Assembly (NCBI GenBank): GCA_028829895.1
Contig: CM054181.1
Coordinates: 101,859,860-101,923,859, forward strand
Source: Sinotaia quadrata
Taxonomy: Eukaryota; Mollusca; Gastropoda; Architaenioglossa; Viviparidae
Length of the DNA: 64,000 bases
Direction: 5' to 3'
Shown here in pieces: positions 50,613 to 62,340 of this stretch. The notes beneath the pieces are model-generated. The model saw nothing but the letters and a program-made list of their open reading frames with translations, searched no databases and was not told the origin of the DNA. Numbering within the stretch: position 1 is the stretch's first letter; every line of letters begins with the position of its first letter. A program made the position numbers and the translations under genes.

Positions 50613-51299
50613 GTAAAGTGAATGCATATTTTCTTCACAGGCATTTCTATGTCGAGGTGTGCCCATCGCTCTTTTTTTCTTTTTCTCGTCGCAGCGGTTC
50701 GCCCTGACACGTTCTGAAAAAGGTTTATTATTCTTATTTTAAACTTTCTTGTTTACTTTCTTCTATTCCATATTAATTTATTTATTTATTTTGTGCAGTA
50801 TGCGAATGACAAAGCGACACATGCGACAGCAGGAAACAGATAAATATAAAGCTTCATAGCGCATACAAAACATTTGGTGGAAATGGAAAAAGAAATCGTT
50901 AATAAAAATCTACACTTTGTACTCTGAAACCCTCGCTGAGCGTCAGCGAGTATGACGATTCTCTTCTGTAAAACCCATATGACGTATCATACTTGTACAA
51001 CAAAATTCGGTATACAGTATCTCACTTGTACAATAAATATGACCAATGTTTACAATGAATCTGACTTTATCACTTGCATAACCAATTAGACGAAAGTTAA
51101 TTGTAGACAAATATGATAAATGTCACTTATATAACCAATATGACGAATTCAATTTTGTAAGCAAAGATTAAGCGTGAAAACATATATTAAAACATAAATT
51201 CTTGGCGATATGTGGTTTTTTCCCTGGCCACATATTTACTTAATTAACCACCTTTTTTACTTAATTCTTAATTTAAGAAATTAATTCATTCGCTCACTA
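50613..51299. other. Unannotated sequence with a diverged short repeat
   Basis: At 50975-51160, TCACTTGTACAATAAATATG-like words recur about 5 times with divergence. Confidence 0.55.
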
Positions 51300-52111
51300 T
51301 GTACAAGAAGGTCAATAAATTTATTAAATCAGCAATAAAAAAAAATGTGAAAAATAAAATGTTTACCTCACATCAATATTTCCATGAAACCTCATTCAAA
51401 TAGTTTCTATATTTCACAATCTAATATTCAAAGAAAATACAATTCAACAATTCAATACAAATGACATGGTAATTCTTATCAGAGGACACAAATGGAGTTA
51501 TTAGAGATACAGCAATAATAGTCTTTACATAATCAGAATTACATAGTTTCCTGCAACAGTATTTCTTAGCCTGATACACGCACATAGTATAATAAATATA
51601 ACATAATATTTATGAGAAGGTTCACAAAAAACATTGTCAAGTGTTGAGCATACTATATATGAGCATCTTAGTTCAAACAACTGTAGAAATATTAGTCTAC
51701 TTTACATAATGTATCTTATCATAAAACACAAATATAACACATCAATAGCAAAAATGCACGAAATATTCCTAAGTCCATTCTCAGTTAACTCACCATTAAA
51801 CTAACGGCTATCTTTCAAGACTGGACTACAATAGATTTATCTACAGCAGTTAAACTTTTATATCTCTGCCCATTGGCTGGTCTCGTTCTCATATATCTTT
51901 ACCATTGGATAATAAAAACTACTCGTCGAATTAGTTTGCATTACATCAGCAATTTCTAAATTATTCTCAACTGGGGTTGTTTACTTCCAATTCAGACACT
52001 TATAAAAAATACTATCATAATGAGTGCCCAAGGTCGGATTACTCTGACAATTTAACAAGTTATATAATAATTAAGTATTAAAATGGGGATAGGCAAATTT
52101 ACTCCGTCACA
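51300..52111 (-). mobile_element. LTR fragment, copy C, truncated on the left
   Basis: It begins within the family at GTCAATAAATTTATTAAATC and runs to the family end ACTCCGTCACA. Compared with B it lacks about the first 250 bases and has an internal deletion near 51530. It shares AGTGCCCAAGGTCGGATTAC with B. It lies directly downstream of the Thr-rich minus-strand segment. Confidence 0.7.
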
Positions 52112-52319
52112 CTTTAGTAATTAGCTTAACCTATAATTTAAAATATCTTTATTTTTTAAAATTATCACAATAATAAATAAGACTAATTGTGAGCAGTATA
52201 ATTTGCTTTAGTTTAAGAATGAATAGGAAAAGATAACTGGTACGCTACTTATTCGTATGAATCATAAAAATTATATTTTGTGTATGTTATATTAATTGCT
52301 TACAAATGATAATTTTGCG

Positions 52320-52325
52320 TTTATT
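52320..52325 (-). terminator. Candidate polyadenylation signal (AATAAA on minus strand)
   Basis: AATAAA on the minus strand lies 64 bases past the final TAA of the Thr-rich segment. The spacing is typical of a 3' end and mildly supports reading that segment as a last exon. Such hexamers are common by chance in AT-rich DNA. Confidence 0.3.
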
Positions 52326-52389
52326 ATATTAACTGCTTACAAACGAAACATTTGGCCATTGATTTTAACATATTGCATTTAGTGACTGA

Positions 52390-53276
52390 TTAACGCTGTA
52401 TGTACTTTACTAATTCTTCCAGCTTCCGCCGCTTTCGCGCTGAGGGAGGGGGAGGGAGGGGAGGTGCCTTCTTGCTGCGTGCGTCCGTTGCAAACATGTC
52501 TGGCCGGCGAAGGCGGACTCCAACCCGGTAATCCGTGGGCTGGGTTGTGGTTGTTGTTGTCGTTGTCCCTGACGGTGAAGTTGTTGGTGTTGTAGCCCTT
52601 CCTGATGTTAAAGTGAGGGGGGGTTTTACAGGGCCCAGACTAGTAACACACCAGATCTGTACCTAGTATGTACATGCGCCAGGGATGTTCCACCCAACGG
52701 CCTCCTCACTGGTAGTGTTGTCGTTGTTGTTGCTGGTGTTCTGGCTGTCCTCAGCGTCCGTTGGGATGTCTAAAGGTGGGTGTTGTGGCCAGTATAAATG
52801 GTCGAGCATCAGCTGTATCATGTCGGCCACTGGGTGGTTGAAAAAACCCATGGCGGGTACCTTTTTGCGTAGTACCGCCATTGTTGTTGTTGTCGACGTT
52901 GCTGTTGATGGTATTTGCGTCGTTTTGGCGGTTGATGCTGTTGCTTTTGTGGTTGTTGTTGTCGCTGTTGTTGGTTTCGGATATTTGGTAGTAGGCGCCG
53001 TCTTTGACTTCGTTGGCCCTTTTCTGTTGGTGTTGTTGTGGTTGTGGTTGTAAGCTGGCCTTATGTTGTTGTTGTCGTTGTCGCCGTGGTTGATGGCCGA
53101 GGTGGCGTCGCTGGTAAGGGTAAGAGGGGTGTAGTCTCAAGCTCCATTGAAACCTCTTCCAGAACGGTGTCAACTTTATTCTTTTTTTCCGGTTCCCTGA
53201 TGCAGATTTTGCCGTTTGGATTTATTTCTCTTTTGTTTCGATGTTTTTCGTCTGCGTATTGGCGACGTTTTGTTTT
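52390..53276 (-). pseudogene. Thr/Pro-rich coding segment, probable 3'-terminal exon, interrupted by stops and a frame change
   Basis: Read on the minus strand, a frame opens at 53276 and gives a protein-like stretch including INPNGKICIREPEKKNKVD and VLEEVSMELETTPLLPLP, then a Thr run, ending at TAA (53063-53061). Around 53017-53025 the sense moves to another frame. That frame runs through Thr/Lys-rich sequence into KKVPAMGFFNHPVADMIQLM and LDHLYWPQHPPLDIP, meets an in-frame TAG at 52665-52663, and continues in the same frame for 90 codons. It ends with APPLPPPPSARKRRKLEELV and a TAA at 52392-52390. The Thr runs come from ACA/ACC repeats, which stay open in any frame and are weak evidence. 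The non-repeat blocks are varied and much richer in GC than their flanks, which is stronger evidence. The product may be a mucin-like stalk with a basic C-terminus. The family is not recognised. The breaks may be real decay, sequence error in the repeats, or missed splicing; ACCCTTACCAG ending at 53111 is a fair acceptor on this strand. Confidence 0.5.
52444..52461 (+). other. G-quadruplex-capable G tract
   Basis: Four runs of three or more G separated by single A bases. On the opposite strand the same bases encode the polyproline part (PPLPPPPS) of the Thr/Pro-rich segment, so coding constraint alone could explain the tract. Confidence 0.7.
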
Positions 53277-53659
53277 CTATTTTATTCTTTCTTCTTTGTC
53301 GCCTTCTGTATTTTTTTTCCTCCGTTATACTTTGATAATAACGAGCAAAATAATATTCATAGTTTTTTCAATAAATTATCTGTGGTGTTTTACATTACTA
53401 TTATACAGTCACTTTTTAATAATTCAATGAGACTATATTACGTCGACTTCGGGAAATGTATGCTAAACAGACTTTCCCGGACGCTTCACCTGACTCCTAA
53501 GAGGCATACTATGAAACTACCATTTTTACTAAGGTAGCAGGAGACAATATGAATACGTGAAAATAACGGTTGATTTTCCTCAGCAAAGGGAAACTTGGTT
53601 ACTTGATGTAATTCATGCTGGAACAAACAGTCCCGGACAACGGATGATATTTGTATAGA
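53277..53659. other. Unannotated sequence upstream (minus sense) of the Thr-rich segment
   Basis: AT-rich; frames on either strand are not recognised. If the Thr-rich segment is an exon, its intron would begin here. Confidence 0.4.
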
Positions 53660-53732
53660 CAGACAGACATTAGATATATGGACAGACAGACAGACAGACA
53701 TTAGATATATGGACAGACAGACAGACAGATAT
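53660..53732. repeat. (CAGA)n-based repeat
   Basis: GACAGACAGACATTAGATAT and ATGGACAGACAGACAGA alternate over two to three copies. Confidence 0.93.
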
Positions 53733-53863
53733 ATCATTGTGTGCTAACACTGAGGGTACCTACCTCTATCAAACACATTCCTCATTAGCATAATTTCGTT
53801 TGCCTTGACTCGGCGGGGATTGGTAGGTGAAAGGTATTTTTAATTTTATTGTCAGGTTGAAAT

Positions 53864-54670
53864 CAGTCAGGAAGAGCACTGAGTTTGCTAATTAATGTGT
53901 GCAAACGTTCAAACAGTCAGAAAGAGCACTGGGTTTGCTAATTAATGTGTGCAAACGTTCAAACAGTCAGAAAGAGCACTGGGTTTGCTAATTAATGTGT
54001 GCAAACGTTCAAACAGTCAGGAAGAGCACTGGGTTTGCTAATTAATGTGTGCAAACGTTCAAACAGTCAGAAAGAGCACTGGGTTTGCTAATTAATGTGT
54101 GCAAACGTTCAAACAGTCAGAAAGAGCACTGGGTTTGCTAATTAATGTGTGCAAACGTTCAAACAGTCAGAAAGAGCACTGGGTTTGCTAATTAATGTGT
54201 GCAAACGTTCAAACAGTCAGGAAGAGCACTGGGTTTGCTAATTAATGTGTGCAAACGTTCAAACAGTCAGAAAGAGCACTGGATTTGCTAATTAATGTGT
54301 GCAAACGTTCAAACAGTCAGGAAGAGCACTGGGTTTGCTAATTAATGTGTGCAAACGTACAAACAGTCAGGAAGAGCACTGGGTTTGCTAATTAATGTGT
54401 GCAAACGTTCAAACAAGCTCAGTCAAAAAGAGCACTGGGTTTGCTAATTAATGTGTGCAAACGTTCAAACAGTCAGAAAGAGCACTGGGTTTGCTAATTA
54501 ATGTGTGCAAACGTTCAAACAGTCAGGAAGAGCACTGGGTTTGCTAATTAATGTGTGCAAACGTTCAAACAGTCAGGAAGAGCACTGGGTTTGCTAATTA
54601 ATGTGTGCAAACGTTCAAACAGTCAGGAAGAGCACTGGGTTTGCTAATTAATGTGTGCTAACGTTCAAAC
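53864..54670. repeat. 50-bp minisatellite, 16 copies
   Basis: CAGTCAGRAAGAGCACTGGG then TTTGCTAATTAATGTGTGCA and AACGTTCAAA. Copies differ at only a few positions, mainly the GGAAG/GAAAG site. One internal junction and the end carry an extra AAGCTC, so the array looks like two blocks of the same organisation. This is one of the most homogeneous long arrays in the window. Confidence 0.98.
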
Positions 54671-55898
54671 AAGCTCAGTCAAATTCGTTCTTAACTGTGA
54701 CGTTACAACAAGGAAAGATTGATGGCGACACACAAGATTTCAGTTTCCACAGATAAATTGTCTGCCAAGCTTCCCAGAATCCGTTTACTCAGGAACAACA
54801 TTTTTTTCTGTTTTTTTCTTGACTGAATCTTCGACATAGTGTTTTAAATCATGTCTTTGTAGTTTTTTGTGAGTGTTTTTCTTTCACTGTCAATGTAGAG
54901 TTGTTCATTTGTTTGTAATGGAACACAATAATGAAGACGCTGTCTCCAGGGTAACTATAACGTATAACTTTCAATTCTAATTTTCGGACCCAAAAGAAAT
55001 TACAATGAGATTTTGGTGTGCTCGTACGTTTTCGTGTACCTAAGTGTGTTTGTATTTGAAAGAAAAAGATAATTCTGCTTTAGATATTTGTGATTTCTTG
55101 AACACATACTATAAAAAAAACTATAAGATTGTTTGGTTGTGGTTGTTTCAAATGCTTGCTATGCTTATTTTGACTAAAATAATATGTTCGTAAAAAAAAA
55201 ATCTTAAAATTTCAGACTCTTACACGTTTCTGTAGAGAGCAAAACTATCTAAAGAAAAATCCATATAAAGAAAGTATGCCAATATACATTGCATTGACAC
55301 CTTGCAGACCCGATGAGAGAGTACATTATTCATTACCAATGTTGGTCTCTACACATTTCGCGATGTTAAAAGCGAAACAATCCAGTGGTCTGTGAATGTC
55401 TGTCACACGACAAAGGGTAAAGCTACTCTACGTCAACAGAAAAAGTCTTGCCCAACACGCTTAATTAAATTTTAATGTCACCTTTTCCAGACAAATGCAA
55501 GCATTGCGTTTCAAGCGTGGAACGAAAGAATATCATGTAACAGTCTAGCGGTGCAAGAAGCGGTCGATAAGTAAGAAGTGCGCATTAAAAATTTGGCAGT
55601 GTGATCACACTTTAGCTCTGAGAAAGTTCATACCCTTTCGTCATGACGGAAGGCCAGTTGTCTTCAGCTAACAAAGTAAATAGTAGATTTTAAATTAATA
55701 TTATTTTTATCACATGACTTTGGAATTATACATTATACATTGGACAACAAGAAAGAAATTGACTTTACCAATTTTTTAGGGCCACCTTTAAACAAGTGTT
55801 CACCACAATGTTGCCGGCTTTTTATGGGTTGTTTTGTTTAGATTTTGTTTTGTATGTTAGTTACATTTCGATTTATTTCTTTTGAGGTTCTTCTGCAA
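54671..55898. other. Unannotated unique sequence
   Basis: No gene or element recognised. Confidence 0.5.
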
Positions 55899-55977
55899 AT
55901 TAGGGATCAAATTTCCAATGTTTAGTAATATTAGGGAATTAGGGATCAAATTTCCAATGTTTAGTAATATTAAGGAA
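55899..55977. repeat. 39-bp tandem duplication
   Basis: TAGGGATCAAATTTCCAATG then TTTAGTAATATTA twice. Confidence 0.95.
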
Positions 55978-56002
55978 TTAGGAGGAAACATGGTGAGAAC
56001 GT

Positions 56003-56325
56003 CATCAACAAAGTTTTAATGCCTCAGCTTCTTTCCAAAACTGTAGAAACCAGACCTCACATTGACTGTAAGTTTACAACAATGTCAACAAAGTTTTAAT
56101 GCTTCAGCTTCTTTCCAAAGCTGTAGAAACTAGACCTCACATTGACTGTAAGTTTAAAACAATGTCAACAAAGTTTTAATGCTTCAGCTTCTTTCAAAGC
56201 TGATACACGCACACAGTGACTGTAAGTTTACACCTTACAATGTCAACGAAGTTTTCATGCCTCGGATTCTTTCCAAACCTGTAGAAACTAGACCTCACAC
56301 TGACTGTAAGTTTAAAATAATGTCA
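56003..56325. repeat. 80-bp tandem repeat, 4 copies
   Basis: TCAACAAAGTTTTAATGCTT, CAGCTTCTTTCCAAAGCTGT and CCTCACATTGACTGTAAGTT recur; the third copy is rearranged. Confidence 0.93.
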
Positions 56326-56547
56326 ACTGTAAAGCATATTAATAACTAAACAATTAGAGAAAGTATTGAATGAATTAATTATACTGTTTGACACTGCCAG
56401 TGTAGTCAAATCATGGTTTGAAACGAAATGCGTTTATTCTGTCAATACAAAATAAAAACCATACAATGAACTTTTTAAAAAATTATTATTAATTAATTTC
56501 CCCATTTACAGGCAAGAATTGTTTAAATCTCGTGACTCACTATTCCC

Positions 56548-56694
56548 ATTTACAAATTAAATTATTCCCTAATGATACAGATCATACAGATCATATTTTG
56601 CATTACAAATTAAATCATTCCCTATTGGTACAGATCATATTTTCACTTACAAATTACATCATTCCATATTGATACAGATCATAATTTGCACGTT
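56548..56694. repeat. Minisatellite, about 45-50 bp, 3 copies
   Basis: TTACAAATTAAATCATTCCC then ATTGGTACAGATCATATTTT. Confidence 0.88.
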
Positions 56695-56956
56695 TCAATA
56701 GAATCATCTAGTTTTCACATAGGAGAAACGTCAATCGACACATCAGTCTTATTATGTAAAAAAAAGCAAACAACAAAAACAACAAGATGGCTCTGTAATA
56801 AATGTATATTGTTGAGGTCACAGACATACATACTGTCAAATTACTAAATTATGTAAGTATGCTTGCACATATTTCTATATTTATCATTCCCTACAAAATA
56901 TATATAAGTGTGTGTTTGAATATGTGCATGTGGCTGTGAGTGTGTGTATGTGTTTA

Positions 56957-57019
56957 TGGATGGTTGGATGGATGGATGGATGGATAGATAAATAGATAGA
57001 TAGATAGATAGATAGATAA
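56957..57019. repeat. (GGAT)n-(GATA)n tetranucleotide
   Basis: It ends exactly where LTR copy D begins. Confidence 0.94.
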
Positions 57020-57600
57020 TGTGACGCCTATTAATGCGACACTAATTATAATTATCGGTTATGATTATTATTATTATTATTATTTAATCATCCATAACTA
57101 ATTACAAATGATGAGAATTTCCATTTATATTATTAATAATTCTCTAGAGGGCACCACTCATCTCTCTCACTTGGCAGATAAGCGGGCACTCTCTGCCACA
57201 ACATTAAAGGCAAACATTTAATGTCACACCATATTTCCGTAGGTAGAAAACTTCTTATTAAAGGAGAAGACAATTCGTATTTTAATCTATATTTAGCGAG
57301 CCCCCATCCACCCACTGTTTCTGCAACATATGGTTATTAATATGTGTTAAAAGGGCAATAAATGTATTAAATCAACAATCAGATATACAACATATGAATA
57401 TGACATTTAGTGTGACAAAGAGTGTGGCATTATTATCACTTCACAACAATGTTCATTAAACGCTACACAATCAATTAGTTTATCCTAGCATAGACATTAG
57501 GAGTCAATTAACATTAATATATAATCAAATTCATGACATCATCACAGAAATGAGAGTAGAGATTCAGAGAGATTATGAAAGTCAATAAACATAACCTTTT
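57020..57600 (-). mobile_element. LTR fragment, copy D
   Basis: It starts TGTGACGCCTATTAATGCGAC immediately after a GATA tract. It carries the family blocks AATCATCCATAACTAATTAC, CCACAACATTAAAGGCAAAC and GCGAGCCCCCATCCACCCAC, and is closest to copy E over TATACAACATATGAATAT. The end is uncertain because similarity fades after about 57480. Confidence 0.65.
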
Positions 57601-58329
57601 CAAAGATGATGGCTCCACCAGCAAATATTCACAATCAGTGTAAAAAATGTCACTGCCTTTCTCATTCAGGCGATGGCTTTACTTCCCCTTCTAGGCACGT
57701 TACACAACCTTTCCGGTATCCTCGATGAGCTCACAAAGCACACCATAGAGAATCGTCCTGAATTTCACATGTGCTATCAAGCACATCAGAAGGAATGTTC
57801 TCAAATTTCCGTGTATAATGCTCAACACACCATGAGGGACATTCAAAATAATCTTCATGAATTTTTATAGAGGCACTACACAACTGCATTTAACACAATA
57901 TGGATTCAAGAAGCTGCTATGTATTTTATGCATTTACAAATGAGTACGTGTGCGTGTATGTTTGTTTGAACAATTTCATATGTGTGTGCGTGTGCATATG
58001 TGTGTATGTGTGTGTATTTAGTGTGCGAGCTAATCGAATTTCTGTATAGGCATCCGAATTGGGAAAATCTTTGGAGAATTAATTATATAAGCGTTCATTT
58101 AAACAAGAAAAGTCGTTTCTGTGTCAGCTGTTGACTTCCCACTGCTGTCAGTGGGGAGATAACTCACACCAAGTAGTACAAACGTTACGTAGGGCCGAAT
58201 AGATACATCTTTATATTTACATACACAGTGGTACAGAGATTTCTACTGCGAAAAATGAAGTTTATTTTCTGCCAAATACTGCCTATCCATCTGTTGATAT
58301 ACACCTCTCTCACTTACTGACTCAATCAC

Positions 58330-58331
<2 letters not shown>
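57601..58331. other. Unannotated sequence
   Basis: A 65-codon frame at 57673-57870 is unrecognised and may still be inside LTR copy D. Degenerate GT at 57945-58025. Confidence 0.45.
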
Positions 58332-58381
<50 letters not shown>

Positions 58382-58408
58382 ACGCACGCACGCACGCGCG
58401 CGCGCACA
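58332..58408. repeat. (CA)n-(CGCA)n-(CG)n microsatellite
   Basis: CA passes into CGCA and then CGCG, a potential Z-DNA-forming alternating purine-pyrimidine run. Confidence 0.95.
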
Positions 58409-58516
58409 TACGGACACACAAACAAAACTGGCGAGCTGTTACAAAGTGGAATCTGATTTATTTGCATGTATTTGTAGTCTCTTATTTGTCAAATTGACAA
58501 AATATCTTCAAGGAAT

Positions 58517-58605
58517 AAACACAAGAAATAATATAGATATAAAAATAAAATACTATAAAACACAAGAAACACAAGAAATAATATAGATATAAAAATAAAA
58601 TACTA
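58517..58605. repeat. 50-bp tandem duplication
   Basis: AAACACAAGAAATAATATAG then ATATAAAAATAAAATACTA twice, at 58517 and 58567. Confidence 0.95.
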
Positions 58606-59063
58606 AGTGCGCTGATTTCAGCTAAATAAAGCCATTTTTTTACTATTGATTTATTTTTAGTTTCAGTTGTTTTCTCCCAGACATCTATTACATTTTTATC
58701 GTGGCGCGGTTTGTTTGATCATATTTACGCGTGTTGTGAGTCGAAACAGTATCTGGAGTTCCTGTTTCCAATCCGATGTTTTCTTATTGCGACAGAAAAT
58801 AAATGTCTTTTGTGTGCAGTTCTTCTACCTAAACCTCAGTCCGATGTGGTTGTCAGTGATTCTATTACCATTTCAATGCCAGCGCTTTGCGCGCGTCCCT
58901 CTCCAAGGTGCCACAAACAATGTCTGCAAATCTCTACAAGAAGAACGCGTATTCATTTCTTTCTTTAACCCACGTCTATACTGGACTGAAGACTTCTTTA
59001 GAGTGCAAATAAAGAAAAGAAAACTGAATATAGATAGAGAGGTAGATATCTAAAGAACCTCTT
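58606..59063. other. Unannotated sequence with overlapping open frames
   Basis: Frames of 128 and 85 codons (58667-59053 and 58711-58968, plus strand) overlap in different phases. Neither is recognised. Confidence 0.35.
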
Positions 59064-59174
59064 ATAGATCGAAGTGTACAATTCTTTTTTAAAGGCATTC
59101 ACTAAACACTGAGCTTGCACGTCAGACCACTGTGTTAGATATACACGTTTGCTTAGACTGTAGTTTCAGTACTG
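59064..59174 (+). repeat. Dispersed repeat, copy 1
   Basis: It shares TAGATCGARGTGTRCAATT, TTTTAAAGGCATYCACTAAA and TTTGCTTAGWCTGTAGTTTC with the copy at 63921-64000. The two copies flank the receptor exon in the same orientation. Confidence 0.75.
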
Positions 59175-59729
59175 ATAACATTTAATAATGTGTTTGCATA
59201 TGTGCATGAGTGTGTGCATATATTGGTGTATGTGTGTGCGTGTGTTTGTGTGTATTCAAACCTTATTTATGTTGCTATAAAAATCCATGCACTACGACTT
59301 TCCTATGAAGTAATTCACGGTGCTTGCATTTATTTTAAAGGAATTTCCCATCATTCCAGAAACCCAATTTCACAAGAATATTTCGGTTCAAAACGTCTTC
59401 TCTAAATGCAAGGACACGAACGAAATTGTGAAATAGAGACAAATATATATTTTTTAAAATAGTACTTTTGCGAAATCCTTGCCCTCAAGAGGATACAGAC
59501 AGAATGGGACTGAAACTCTTTGGGGAAGGGGAAGATAGTTGAACTTGGTTCGAACATGTAAACTGCACAAGAACACGGGGTGTAAAGCGTGCACGGCTGT
59601 GTATGAGTTACATATATAAATGCATGAATGTTTGTGTATTTGTCTAAAGTAAATGCGAGTGTGTGTGTGTGTATGTATGAGTGTATGTATGGTCGTATGT
59701 GTTGTGTCAGCCAGGGACTTCTCAATTTA

Positions 59730-59985
59730 GTCGAGTTCTGCCAGTGAGTGTCCCCCACCAGGCTCACGAGAACGCCTTTCTTTGGCGGCGCGCTGGAGAA
59801 AAAAGTTGTTCCGGCCGTCTACGACAGACGCACAACAGTATGGGCTTGGCTCTGTTACCGGCTTGTATCGACTTGAAGGGTCGCGTTGGCAAGGGCAGGT
59901 GACAGCCTGTGTCTTCACCAACGTGTGCACTCGCAGTGTTAACTACCTTACCTGGATCTCCCATCCCAAGAGAGATGACGTGTGA
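59730..59985 (+). other. GC-richer island with donor-like end, possible exon
   Basis: Open frames exist on both strands, none with a recognised family. On the plus strand the frame with GQVTACVFTNVCTRSVNYL ends near GACGTGTGAGTCG, a good donor-like GTGAGT. It lies 2.4 kb upstream of the receptor start on the same strand, so it could be an upstream untranslated exon. This is speculative. Confidence 0.18.
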
Positions 59986-59990
59986 GTCGA

Positions 59991-62340
59991 GTAACGAACA
60001 AAACAGATTTTAAAATTAAAAAAAAACACAAAAAGAAAATAATGCATATTACGACTTGAAATTAAGCCGTCGTCTCGTGTGTGTGTGTGTGTGTCTTAAA
60101 CTACATTTGCCTTCCTGCCGTCTGCATTAGAAGTGGTCGTCATCAATTGTCTAAATTAAAACGCTTAATCAGCTTCTCACGTTTATCTTTCAGATTGTGG
60201 ATTTGCCTTAAACTTGCAATTCCGATACAAATCGTTTGTGATCACAGTATCTCCATGACGACTTTGGAACTATAGGAACTGCTCAGTGCATATAGCGACT
60301 GTTCAAGAGCGATGTTGCTGGAATTTTTCTTGACTTCATTTCAAAACAGGTTACAGGAGTCTTAGAGAAAACTTGTACCAGCAAAGTTGAGAATTACCAG
60401 TGTGACCTGGAACATGGTCTCATTGGCTCACTAATCTCTGCCACTAGGACCTTCCGTCCAAGAATAGGTCTTTCAAGAAGGACGGCTTTCAGGATTGATA
60501 ACTAGTTTACTTCCATTCCTGTGGCATTTAAATTAGCGTTAAGAGATTAGCCGTAGATGTTTTTGTAATAACATTGAGACATGCGATTAGTGACGAATTT
60601 TCAAGACGTTATTTTGCGTCGTGTTTTGTAAACTTCTACAGCAGTTTCAGAAACGTGACTTTTGTGTTGCCCGAGTAGCAATTCATGTCTATCATTGTAT
60701 TAATTATTTTGACATATTTAGTGTTGACTCCTGTTACTGAAAGCACCCAAACAGACCGCGCCAACCACTGAAAGCGCCCCGTTGTGAAGGGTCATGACAC
60801 TCTATTACTAAGTTCACTACTAAGCCCATGTTTACACCTGCCGGGAGTTATTTTTACGATCCCGACAAAACAGGAAATATTTTCTGTATTAGTAACTGTG
60901 GAAACCTGTTTCATTTTTATTTTTCTATTTTATTTTTAATGCTTATGCTCAAATGCTAGGTATATTGGTGGTGGTGGTGGTAGTAAGTTATTAAATGGAT
61001 GACGCTTACGTACCTCTTTAGACGTCATGAATTTAACGAATCGTCGATCAGCTGTTTTCCAATGTTTGTCATTGCAAGAGTGATAAGCATCTGTCAATTG
61101 ACCCTCGGATTATCTTCCCTGATTTTAATCAGTAAGTTATAGTTTGTTTATTTTCGTCTCTCTCTTCTAAAGACACGGCAGTGTTTCTCTTCATAGCTGA
61201 TCATGCTCTCGTTGAAAAGACAAATAAATGAATGTGTCCAATGAACTACATGTACTGTTTCCATGGATACCACTAAATTTCGCCTTGGCGGTCAGTGACG
61301 ATTTCTCTTTCATATTATCTCTTGATGACAGCTGCATGACTTCTCGACGTTAATGAGTCAGTTGCACTTTGTTGCGTTTTTATTTCATGTTTCAATATTT
61401 AAGTTCGTCTTGTTGCTGAAGGCCACTGCATTAATTTAAATATCAGATGTGCAAGGTTGTTTCAGTAATTCGTTTTAAAATCGCTGTAATTTAAGTCTAG
61501 GCTGCCTTTGTCGTCTTCAAATTGTTATACGAGTTTCAGGTAAATTACAGATTACCAAGAGTCTGACAACCGTTGTGATTTCCTGTGAGAGTTTGTGTCA
61601 CAAATTGGAACGTGTAATGGAATGCCTTGACATGACGAGCTGTACAGTGGATTGCGCTTCATTAACTTTGATATGATATGCTGTTCAATGGATTGTACTA
61701 GACTGCTTTTATATATGAAGTGTGCAATGGATTGTGTTTAATCAATTTCTTAGATATTAAAATTCGTACAATGGACTGACACTGATTGTCACAATAGAAC
61801 GAGCCATACACCAGAGGGTAAACTTTTCATTTAAAGTTCTGTCAGAAAATATTTGTCAAAGTACGAGTATATATTTGTCGCGTACATAATATATTCTTTT
61901 AGCAAAGCGTTGACGTCATCAAACGACGAAACAGTTCCATTCAAAATCTCGCTGTCTTAAGTCAGTAAAATAGAATTTAATAAGCGATGTTGGTATAACA
62001 GCACAAATTAATATCCAAATCTTCAAATATACGTACTTAATATGCCTGGGCACGTTACAAGATTAATCAATGCGATGTATTTCAATGTTACCAATGTAAC
62101 AAGGTGTCTCTGCAGATTATAAAATGTTCTAAATGAACGGGCAGACATTTTCTTCAATGAACTTTATATCTTGGTACTAAAACTATTTCACATTACTGGA
62201 TCATTCATTTGCAACAAATTATTTTTAGACACCTACAAAAATTACTCACGTGTTTAGAGATTGTGTGGCATCTACTGGAATCATCAGTGTTTCTGTTTGT
62301 TTTCTTTAACTCCCCAAAGCTGAGATAAAACTCAAAGATC
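59991..62340. other. Region upstream of the receptor start
   Basis: Low-repeat DNA containing a diverged repeat at 61612-61785 (CAATGGATTGTGTTTAATCA-like words, about 4 copies). A pyrimidine-rich stretch ending CCCCAAAG at 62320 could be a 3' splice site just before the ATG at 62341. If so, the promoter and untranslated first exon lie further upstream. No TATA box or promoter can be assigned. Confidence 0.4.

Noticed and set aside
52685..53053. Plus-strand 122-codon Val-rich frame
   Set aside because: It is the antisense shadow of the Thr/Asn-coding minus-strand repeats; the minus strand makes better protein sense.
52751..53173. Minus-strand 140-codon Gln/Asn-rich frame starting at 53173
   Set aside because: Its Gln/Asn runs are the CAA/AAC repeat in another phase. 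Its non-repeat parts read less like protein than the frame ending at 52390.
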